Positions 1 to 4,620 of a stretch of 5,509 nucleotides of DNA are shown here, in pieces. Made by a program: the position numbers and the translations under genes. The notes beneath the pieces are model-generated. The model was not told the origin of the DNA, made no database searches, and saw only the letters and a list, made by a program, of their open reading frames with translations. The stretch is from an uncultured Collinsella sp. Its GTDB lineage: Bacteria > Actinomycetota > Coriobacteriia > Coriobacteriales > Coriobacteriaceae. The first letter of the stretch is position 1, and each line of letters starts with the position of its first letter. The DNA lies in contig URWC01000128.1 of assembly GCA_900551555.1 (NCBI GenBank), forward strand, positions 1 to 5,509, in the 5' to 3' direction.

Positions 1-21
1 GGGCCCCTGCATAGATTTTGG

Positions 22-55
22 AATAAAAGGGCGCCGCAGATGGAGTTCCGCGGCG
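22..55 (-). terminator. Intrinsic terminator downstream of ndk
   Basis: Read on the minus strand, CGCCGC (55-50) pairs perfectly with GCGGCG (37-32) across a 12-nt loop, followed by CCC and then TTTTATT. A GC-rich 6-bp stem followed by a U run about 40 nt after the ndk stop is the expected form of a Rho-independent terminator. A second small inverted repeat, CAGCTTT/AAAGCTG (73-94), sits between the stop codon and this stem but has no U run of its own. Confidence 0.6.
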
Positions 56-96
56 ACCAAGCCACACGCTAACAGCTTTAAGGAGTCAAAGCTGGT

Positions 97-501
97 TTAG
101 CCAAAGAAGCGCTTGATCTCAATCTCGGCGTTCTCCAAACAGTCGGAGCCGTGGATCACGTTGGCGTTGACATCGACGGCAAAGTCGCCGCGGATGGTAC
201 CAGGAGCAGCGTCAAGCGGGTTGGTAGCGCCCATGAGGGTGCGCATCTTAGCAACAGCGGAGAGACCGGAAACGACCATCTTGACGACCGGACCGCTCGT
301 CATAAAGTCGCAGAGACCGCCAAAGAAGGGCTTGTCGGCCAGATGGGCGTAGTGCTCCTCGACGGTAGCGCGCTCGAGCGTGGTCATCTCCATGCGCTCG
401 ATGACAAGGCCGCTGCGCTCGATGCGAGCAACAATCTCGCCGATCTTGCGGTCACGCACGGCGTCGGGCTTAATCATGATGAAGGTCTTCTCGATAGCCA
501 T
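97..501 (-). CDS. ndk: Nucleoside diphosphate kinase
   Basis: The 134-residue product is a complete nucleoside diphosphate kinase, the cytosolic enzyme that moves the gamma phosphate from ATP to other NDPs through a phosphohistidine. Family landmarks are visible: KPDAV at 11-15 (Lys11), MTSGPVV at 67-73, Arg87, the GATNP block at 91-95, PGTIRGDFA at 100-108 (Arg104), Asn114 and the active-site His117 in NVIHGSD. The length is slightly below the usual ~140-150. Cys121 stands where most members have Ser (HGSDS), which is a minor oddity. ATG at 501 is chosen because GAAAGG (515-510) lies 8 nt upstream and the N-terminus (MAIEKTFIMIKPDAV) begins as in the family. The gene appears monocistronic: the argH terminator lies upstream, a candidate promoter sits at 566-594, and a terminator follows at 55-22. 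Confidence 0.97.
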   Translation of the reverse strand: MAIEKTFIMIKPDAVRDRKIGEIVARIERSGLVIERMEMTTLERATVEEHYAHLADKPFFGGLCDFMTSGPVVKMVVSGLSAVAKMRTLMGATNPLDAAPGTIRGDFAVDVNANVIHGSDCLENAEIEIKRFFG

Positions 502-565
502 AAAAGTAGCCTTTCAAGTAGGTTCGCGCGTGCCCAAGTCCCATTCCGGCACCCGCCTGGACTGC

Positions 566-594
566 ATCGTAACAGAGTTTTAGCTGCAGTTAAA
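566..594 (-). promoter_or_regulatory. Candidate ndk promoter (extended -10)
   Basis: On the minus strand TGTTACGAT (574-566) fits an extended -10 (TG-N-TACGAT, hexamer 4/6 to TATAAT). TTTAAC (594-589) lies exactly 17 nt upstream as a weak -35 (3/6). Transcription would start near 559 and give a 5' leader of about 58 nt ahead of ndk. This is a sequence-match inference only. Confidence 0.4.
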
Positions 595-604
595 CAAAAA
601 GCTG

Positions 605-636
605 TTTATTGAAACGTTGCAATTTATTGAAGCGTT
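605..636. repeat. Two 14-bp direct repeats upstream of the ndk promoter
   Basis: TTTATTGAAACGTT (605-618) and TTTATTGAAGCGTT (623-636) match at 13 of 14 positions and start 18 bp apart. Each copy lies in an imperfect dyad: ATTGAAACGTTGCAAT (608-623, one mismatched pair), and GAA-GCG-TTC flanked by AT/AT (626-640). The pair lies about 11 bp upstream of the candidate -35, so a regulator-binding site is possible. No specific regulator is recognised. Confidence 0.45.
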
Positions 637-798
637 CCATATGTGTCACTTCTGTTTCGAAGCTCGATTAGAGTACCATCCGACTGCCCATCAACCGCAT
701 CGAGCAGAGCAGACGGTCGGTTGCCGCCCGCGAACGTACCCCCTTCACAACCTGCCCAAAGGTCCTACAGAAGTTCTCGACAAGCCCCTCCCCATAGC

Positions 799-834
799 AA
801 CAAAATACGGGCGTCCGCATCAGCAGACACCCGT
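799..834 (-). terminator. Intrinsic terminator of argH
   Basis: In minus-strand RNA, ACGGGUGUCUGC pairs with GCGGACGCCCGU as a 12-bp stem closed by a UGAU tetraloop (834-807), followed by AUUUUGUUG. Two of the pairs are G-U wobbles that would be A-C mismatches in plus-strand RNA. Together with the U run, this assigns the terminator to the minus strand. It begins about 53 nt after the argH stop and separates argH from ndk. Confidence 0.88.
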
Positions 835-847
835 AAAAGCAAAAACG

Positions 848-861
848 ATTTATCGATAAAT
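848..861. repeat. Perfect 14-bp palindrome in the argH 3' region
   Basis: ATTTATCGATAAAT reads identically on both strands and lies 25 bp after the argH stop, before the terminator stem. With no loop it would make a poor RNA hairpin, so a dimeric protein-binding site is one reading and chance in AT-rich sequence another. Confidence 0.4.
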
Positions 862-886
862 GGCCAAAGCCGCTTCAGTCAAATCC

Positions 887-2317
887 CTACTTTATCCCGT
901 GGCCCATCTCGACGACCTTGGTCAGCGATCCAAACACGCCCTCGTCGGCCACGAGCTGTGCCTCGGCGCGCTGCAGCTGCACGGCAACGGCGGCAGGGGC
1001 GGTACCGCCCTCGGTCGTACGCGCGGCGACAATTGAGGGGATGTCGAGCGCCTCGGTAATATCGCGTTCAAAGAGCGGGCTTGCCTCCTGGAACACCTCA
1101 AACGGCAGGTCCTCAAGATTGCAGCCACGCTTCTCACACATCAGGACCAGATGGCCCACCACGGCATGTGCCTCGCGGAACGGCAGACCACGCTTAGCCA
1201 GGTAATCGGCAACATCGGTGGCGGCAAGGTGCCCCACGCCGCACTCGCGCGCCATGGCATCCTCGTTGACGGTCCAAGTCGAAATCATACCGGCCATAAC
1301 CGACAGACACTGCATGAGCGTATGGGCGGTATCGAGCGCGCTCTCCTTGTCCTCCTGCAAGTCCTTGTTATAAGCAAGCGGCAAGCCCTTCATGGTTACC
1401 AGCAGCTGCACCAGGTTGCCATACACACGGCCGCTCTTGCCGCGAATAAGCTCGGCAAAGTCGGGATTCTTCTTCTGCGGCATGATAGACGAGCCGGTGG
1501 AGTAGGAGTCTGAAAGCGTGATAAAGCCAAATTCGGAGCTCGACCACAGCACGATCTCCTCGGAAAGACGCGACAGGTGCATCGCCATGACGGATCCGGC
1601 GTAATGCAGATCGAGCAGGAAATCACGGTCGGAAACCGCATCGAGCGAGTTGGGAATCACGCCCGCAAAGCCAAGTTCGGCAGCCGTCATCTGGCGATCG
1701 AGCGGATAGCTCGTACCGGCAAGCGCGGCAGCACCCAGCGGGCAGTTGTCGGCGGCATCAAAGGCTGCCTTCAGGCGCGTAAAGTCGCGCGCGAACATCC
1801 AGGAATACGCCAGCAGATGATGCAACAGCAGCACGGGCTGAGCGTGCTGCATGTGCGTGTAGCCCGGCAGAATTACCTTGTCGTACTTCCTGGCCGCATC
1901 CACCAGCACATGGCGCAGCTCAAGATTGGCCTCCATGAGCTCCTTGGCCAGCGCCTTGACGCCCAGGCGTGTGTCGGTCGCCACCTGGTCGTTGCGCGAA
2001 CGTCCGGTATGCAAGCGCTTACCGGCCTCGCCGATGCGACGCGTCAGCTCGCTCTCGATGGACATATGAATGTCTTCGTCGTTGATGTCGAAGGTGAAGT
2101 TGCCGGCATCGATATCCTGTTCGATTCCGGTCAGGCCCTTGGCAATCGCCTGCTCGTCCTCGGCACTGATGATGCCCTGGGCCGCCAGCATCTTGGCATG
2201 CGCCTTAGAGCCGGCGATATCCTGCTTATAGAGATGTTTGTCGACCGGCAGCGACGCGCCAAACTCCTGCGTGACCTCGGCCACGCCTGCCTCAAAACGA
2301 CCGCCCCAAAGAGCCAT
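887..2317 (-). CDS. argH: Argininosuccinate lyase
   Basis: The 476-residue product is a full-length argininosuccinate lyase of the fumarase/aspartase superfamily. It splits argininosuccinate into arginine and fumarate, the last step of arginine synthesis. The family is a cytosolic homotetramer. Visible landmarks are the start MALWGGRF, EDIH at 81-84, the HTGRSRNDQVATD block at 103-115, GYTHMQHAQP at 152-161, and the superfamily signature GSSIMPQKKNP at 275-285, which contains the catalytic serine loop and Lys282/Lys283. ATG at 2317 is preferred over an in-frame ATG at 2392. The conserved family N-terminus begins at 2317, and GAAAGG (2333-2328) lies about 10 nt upstream. A small gene lies 118 bp upstream and a strong terminator lies downstream. 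I find no convincing promoter directly before it, so it may be cotranscribed with the small gene. Confidence 0.97.
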   Translation of the reverse strand: MALWGGRFEAGVAEVTQEFGASLPVDKHLYKQDIAGSKAHAKMLAAQGIISAEDEQAIAKGLTGIEQDIDAGNFTFDINDEDIHMSIESELTRRIGEAGKRLHTGRSRNDQVATDTRLGVKALAKELMEANLELRHVLVDAARKYDKVILPGYTHMQHAQPVLLLHHLLAYSWMFARDFTRLKAAFDAADNCPLGAAALAGTSYPLDRQMTAAELGFAGVIPNSLDAVSDRDFLLDLHYAGSVMAMHLSRLSEEIVLWSSSEFGFITLSDSYSTGSSIMPQKKNPDFAELIRGKSGRVYGNLVQLLVTMKGLPLAYNKDLQEDKESALDTAHTLMQCLSVMAGMISTWTVNEDAMARECGVGHLAATDVADYLAKRGLPFREAHAVVGHLVLMCEKRGCNLEDLPFEVFQEASPLFERDITEALDIPSIVAARTTEGGTAPAAVAVQLQRAEAQLVADEGVFGSLTKVVEMGHGIK

Positions 2318-2435
2318 GGAACCGTCCCCTTTCTCCAAATACCAAAACAAGCGCCCAAAGCAATGCGCCATATCGCTAAAGCGATTTTTCAACCGCTAGT
2401 TTTACACATTCCCCACCGTGTGCGGAGCCATGTAG

Positions 2436-2606
2436 CTAATTTGCAAAGAAGTGACGCGCCATGCACTTGGCGCCCAACGTCTCCCTCCGGATGTTGCCCT
2501 GCGAACCATCGATCCAGGCCTTCAGGCTCATAGGGACGTCCTCGACCCTTGCAGCATCGAACTCGGGCGCGAGGGCAAGTAAAGCATGCGCGATAGCATT
2601 GAACAT
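2436..2606 (-). CDS. Small hypothetical protein, 56 residues, between argG and argH
   Basis: I do not recognise this protein. The frame starts MFNAIAHALLALAPEF and ends ARHFFAN-stop, giving 56 residues. ATG at 2606 is preceded by a strong GAGGAG (2620-2615) with 8-nt spacing, the best classical Shine-Dalgarno in the window apart from that of the argG leader peptide. Third codon positions are mostly G or C, as in the neighbouring real genes. It has a short Ala/Leu-rich N-terminal stretch, probably an amphipathic helix and too short and mixed to call a signal peptide. An acidic part (EFDAARVED, 15-23) follows, then a basic C-terminal half with Trp31, RR at 40-41 and Cys48. It lies 233 bp after argG and 118 bp before argH on the same strand. 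Its Arg content is not leader-peptide-like. It could be a lineage-specific small protein; the function is unknown. Confidence 0.65.
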   Translation of the reverse strand: MFNAIAHALLALAPEFDAARVEDVPMSLKAWIDGSQGNIRRETLGAKCMARHFFAN

Positions 2607-2643
2607 AATGGATACTCCTCATATATATAGGCGCAGAGCCGCC

Positions 2644-2686
2644 AAATTGATAGAAGGAGCCCCGCCGAACAACCCCGGCGGGGCTC
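2644..2686 (-). terminator. Terminator-like hairpin between argG and the small gene
   Basis: GAGCCCCGCCG (2657-2667) and CGGCGGGGCTC (2676-2686) form a perfect 11-bp GC-rich stem with an 8-nt loop. On the minus strand it is followed by CTTCTATCAATTT, a broken U-rich tail; on the plus strand no T-rich stretch follows. It most likely ends argG transcripts, perhaps partially, and would limit read-through into the small gene and argH. Confidence 0.6.
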
Positions 2687-2693
2687 GGACTCA

Positions 2694-2817
2694 GCCGCAG
2701 ACGCGGCATCATATATGCGGGCGGAACGTAGGGGCCACCGATGTTAAGAAGTGTCAGCAAGCATAACGAAAGGTAGGGACCCCGTGCGCCCGTTATGTAT
2801 CACGCGGATGGGCCGCG
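2694..2817 (-). other. Series of inverted repeats in the argG 3' region
   Basis: Between the argG stop and the terminator-like stem lie three more inverted repeats. These are CGCGG/CCGCG (2803-2817), a 7-bp perfect CATAACG/CGTTATG (2762-2768 with 2791-2797), and GCCGC-AGAC-GCGGC (2694-2707). None is followed by a U run. They would give a structured 3' untranslated region or a structured leader for the small gene. No known riboswitch or T-box core was seen. Confidence 0.4.
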
Positions 2818-2839
2818 CGGATACCAAGGGGAGGAGGCG

Positions 2840-4066
2840 CTAGGCCTGGGCGGCAGCAGAGCTGGGGCCCTGGACCTTTGCCCACGTCTTGAGCGACAGC
2901 GTATCGATCTCGATAAAACCGGCGCTGGCCTTCTCGTCAAACGTGGTGTCGCGGTCGTAGGTAGCCAGACCGTAGTCGTAGAGGCTGAAGGGGCTCTTGC
3001 GGCCGACGACATGGCAGTTGCCCTTAAAGAACTTCAGACGGACAGTGCCGGTCACGAACTTCTGGGTATCGGCCATAAAGGCATCGAGCGCGTTTTTGAG
3101 CGGGCTGTACCACTGGCCGTTGTAAACGGCGGTGGCCCAATCCTGCTCGAGCTTAATCTTGGTCTTGAGCAAATCGCCCTCGACGCAGATGTCCTCGAGC
3201 GCCTTGTGGGCGGTGATGAGCGTCAGGGCTCCGGGAACCTCATAGCACTCGCGGCTCTTGAGGCCCACCAGACGATCCTCGACCAGGTCAAGACGGCCAA
3301 AGCCGTTGTCGCCCGAAATCTTGTTGAGGGCGATGACGATCTCGGAGAGCTTCATCTTCTTGCCGTCGACGGCGACGGGCTTGCCGGCCTCAAACTCAAT
3401 CTCGGTGTAGGTCGGGGTGTCCGGCGTGTCCTCGGGGTTCTTGGTCATAACCCAGGCGTCGTCGAGCGGCTCGTTCCAGGGATCCTCCAGGTGACCGCAC
3501 TCAATGGCACGACCCCACAGGTTGTCGTCGATGGAGTAGGGGTTGTCGTTGGCACCCTCGGGAACCGGCACGTTGTGGGCGTGGGCATAGGCGACCTCGT
3601 CGGGACGGCACTTCAGGTCCCACTCGCGAACCGGGGCGATAACCTTGAGCTCGGGGTCGAGGGCCTTGACGGCGGCCTCAAAACGGACCTGGTCGTTACC
3701 CTTGCCGGTGCAGCCGTGGGCGACGTTGGTCGCGCCAAACTCGTGGGCGACCTCAACAAGCTTCTTGGCAAGCAGCGGGCGAGACAGGGCGGAGAGCAGC
3801 GGATACTTGTTCTCGTACATGGAGTTTGCTGCAATGGCTTTGGTCAGGAACTCATCGGAGAACTCGTCGCGCAGGTCGAGCACCTGGCAATCGAGAACGC
3901 CCAGGTCGAGCGCCTTCTGCTTCTTGGCATCCAGTCCGGTCTCTTCCTGGCCCACGTTGCCGCAGACACAAACGACATCGAGATTCTTCTCGTCCTGGAG
4001 CCATTTGACACATACGGATGTATCAAGACCACCGGAATATGCGAGAACGACTTTTTCCTTGCTCAT
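2840..4066 (-). CDS. argG: Argininosuccinate synthase
   Basis: The 408-residue product is argininosuccinate synthase of the short (about 400-residue) bacterial type. It condenses citrulline and aspartate using ATP, releasing AMP and PPi, in the cytosol; ArgH then uses the product. The N-type ATP pyrophosphatase loop AYSGGLDTS is at 9-17. YPLLSALSRPLLAKK (88-102) and the HGCTGKGNDQVRFE signature (117-130), both substrate-binding, follow, then YSIDDNLWGR at 177-186 and the block from GRLDLVEDRLVG to CYEVPG at 257-279. ATG at 4066 is chosen over an in-frame ATG at 4117. GAAAGG (4080-4075) lies about 8 nt upstream, and MSKEKVVLAYSGG matches the family start. The C-terminus has a short Ala/Ser-rich tail (PSSAAAQA) beyond the conserved part. 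The gene is preceded by an apparent arginine attenuator and followed by a hairpin-rich region. Confidence 0.98.
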   Translation of the reverse strand: MSKEKVVLAYSGGLDTSVCVKWLQDEKNLDVVCVCGNVGQEETGLDAKKQKALDLGVLDCQVLDLRDEFSDEFLTKAIAANSMYENKYPLLSALSRPLLAKKLVEVAHEFGATNVAHGCTGKGNDQVRFEAAVKALDPELKVIAPVREWDLKCRPDEVAYAHAHNVPVPEGANDNPYSIDDNLWGRAIECGHLEDPWNEPLDDAWVMTKNPEDTPDTPTYTEIEFEAGKPVAVDGKKMKLSEIVIALNKISGDNGFGRLDLVEDRLVGLKSRECYEVPGALTLITAHKALEDICVEGDLLKTKIKLEQDWATAVYNGQWYSPLKNALDAFMADTQKFVTGTVRLKFFKGNCHVVGRKSPFSLYDYGLATYDRDTTFDEKASAGFIEIDTLSLKTWAKVQGPSSAAAQA

Positions 4067-4106
4067 GGCTGTTTCCTTTCGCCCTTGGTAGCTAGTTAGA
4101 ACATCG

Positions 4107-4132
4107 GTCAGTTGCAAGTCACCTTGAGGTCA
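4107..4132 (-). repeat. Three TGAC repeats at 11-bp spacing in the argG leader
   Basis: On the minus strand TGAC occurs at 4132-4129, 4121-4118 and 4110-4107, exactly 11 bp apart, so all three face the same side of the helix. They lie after the attenuator and about 40-65 nt before the argG start. No regulator with this site is recognised and chance is possible for a 4-base motif. Confidence 0.3.
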
Positions 4133-4207
4133 AAAACCGTGCAATATCAGGTTAAATAGCAAAAATCAGCACATACATGCCCTAGAAACATGCAGCAATG
4201 TCGTGCT

Positions 4208-4246
4208 AAAACCCAACGACCTCAAAATGACTCTGTTGAGGCATTG
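4208..4246 (-). terminator. Attenuator terminator upstream of argG
   Basis: In minus-strand RNA, CAAUGCCUCAA (4246-4236) pairs with UUGAGGU(C)GUUG (4225-4214). This gives an 11-bp stem with one bulged C and two G-U pairs and a 10-nt loop, followed by GG and UUUU. It lies 25 nt after the leader-peptide stop and about 140 nt before argG. Formation would stop transcription before argG. Its 5' arm is also part of the competing structure at 4264-4231, which is the hallmark of an attenuator. Confidence 0.65.
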
Positions 4247-4264
4247 CGCCCCATGCGGACAGAG
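4231..4264 (-). promoter_or_regulatory. Antiterminator structure of the argG attenuator
   Basis: In minus-strand RNA, CUCUGU (4264-4259) pairs with ACAGAG (4236-4231), and UGGGGC (4253-4248) pairs with GCCUCA (4242-4237, one G-U). This gives 12 bp with one 5-nt bulge (CCGCA) and a GCAAU loop. It uses up the 5' arm of the terminator (4246-4236), so the two cannot coexist. Just upstream, GACGAU-AACA-AUCGUC (4279-4264) overlaps the last Arg codons and the stop. This supplies a candidate 1:2 hairpin in the classical attenuation scheme. The pairing was worked out by eye, without energy calculation. Confidence 0.6.
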
Positions 4265-4271
4265 ACGATTG

Positions 4272-4346
4272 TTATCGTCGTCGGGAAATTGCGCGCTGGC
4301 GTCGGATGGCATTGTCTGCAGTGGTGATGATCGTTACGAACTGCAT
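4272..4346 (-). CDS. Arginine-rich leader peptide of argG
   Basis: This is a 24-residue frame that starts MQFVTIITTADN and ends IRRQRAISRRR-stop. Six of its last ten residues are Arg (15, 16, 18, 22, 23, 24). The Arg codons are four CGA and two CGC. ATG at 4346 has GAAAGGAG (4360-4353), an 8-base match to the extended Shine-Dalgarno, 6 nt upstream. The peptide is the first gene of the apparent argG transcript, and its stop lies 25 nt before the terminator stem. Like known amino-acid leader peptides (for example Trp, His and Leu), it probably has no role as a protein. Its translation would report charged tRNA-Arg: stalling at the Arg codons should favour the antiterminator and argG expression, and rapid translation to the stop should favour termination. 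That mechanism is inferred. The frame, Shine-Dalgarno and Arg run are seen directly. Confidence 0.85.
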   Translation of the reverse strand: MQFVTIITTADNAIRRQRAISRRR

Positions 4347-4380
4347 CTGCCTCTCCTTTCACCTATCGCCGGGCGCAATT
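4287..4380 (-). promoter_or_regulatory. Long-range hairpin enclosing the leader-peptide gene
   Basis: AATTGCGC (4287-4294) and GCGCAATT (4373-4380) are perfect 8-bp complements 78 nt apart. The stem continues with CTGGCG/CGCCGG (4296-4301 with 4367-4372, imperfect on the minus strand). Further inside are GGCA/TGCC (4308-4311 with 4348-4351) and TGCAGT/ACTGCA (4317-4322 with 4340-4345). In minus-strand RNA this fold would pair part of the leader Shine-Dalgarno (GGA 4356-4354) and the UG of its AUG with the Arg-codon half of the frame. It could silence leader translation when ribosomes are absent. Confidence 0.5.
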
Positions 4381-4385
4381 CTAAT

Positions 4386-4413
4386 ATCGTAAACGGTACC
4401 TTTTCCTCGGTAA
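4386..4413 (-). promoter_or_regulatory. Candidate promoter of the argG leader transcript
   Basis: TACGAT (4391-4386), the same -10 hexamer proposed for ndk, has TTACCG (4413-4408, weak -35, 3/6) 16 nt upstream. The predicted start near 4380-4379 falls exactly at the first base of the leader hairpin. The leader Shine-Dalgarno follows about 20 nt later. An alternative -10, TAATAT (4455-4450), with TTGTGC 16 nt further upstream, would give a longer leader. Confidence 0.4.
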
Positions 4414-4620
4414 GCGGTTGTTTTTCCGTCTCCGTTTTCGATGGTCGCTATATTACGCTAAAGTGCCCGCAGCACAAGCGGCAAATTCAAATTTCTGAAA
4501 AGTTTTTTCATTACTTTGTGAAGCGTGGTGCAAATACGCTCCGTTCCTGCGAAAATACGCCCGACTACGAATTGATGGTTATAACGTCTGAAACAATCTC
4601 GAAACGAAAGGCTCGCTTTT

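Larger units (their letters stand above)
502..886. other. Intergenic region between argH and ndk
   Basis: This 385-bp gap holds, from the argH side, a 14-bp perfect palindrome, the argH terminator, an unassigned stretch of about 160 bp (637-798), a pair of AT-rich direct repeats, a candidate ndk promoter and the ndk ribosome-binding site. I see no convincing protein gene: open frames on both strands here lack Shine-Dalgarno sequences or are very short. No tRNA or recognised riboswitch core is apparent in 637-798. Confidence 0.6.

Noticed and set aside
590..640. Minus-strand 16-codon frame (MERFNKLQRFNKQLFV) across the repeats upstream of ndk.
   Set aside because: It has only a weak Shine-Dalgarno, and its internal repeat simply reflects the DNA repeats. 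It lies upstream of the proposed ndk promoter.
2318..2392. Upstream in-frame ATG extending argH by 25 residues.
   Set aside because: The extension is not family-like, and the GAAAGG and conserved MALWGGRF start point to 2317.
1577..2533. Plus-strand 318-codon open frame opposite argH.
   Set aside because: It is an antisense shadow of argH; no Shine-Dalgarno or recognisable domain.
2621..2629. TATATATAT on the minus strand as a -10 box for the small gene.
   Set aside because: Transcription would start at about 2617, inside the Shine-Dalgarno (2620-2615), and no -35 is found at proper spacing.
2795..4099. Plus-strand 434-codon open frame opposite argG.
   Set aside because: It is an antisense shadow of argG with a low-complexity Gly/Val/Leu composition and no family features.
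4067..4117. Upstream in-frame ATG extending argG by 17 residues.
   Set aside because: The ribosome-binding site is positioned for 4066 and lies inside the would-be extension.
4067..4207. ArgR operator (ARG box) or T-box element in the argG leader.
   Set aside because: No ARG-box-like dyad and no T-box AGGGUGGNACCGCG-like core were found here or upstream of argH.
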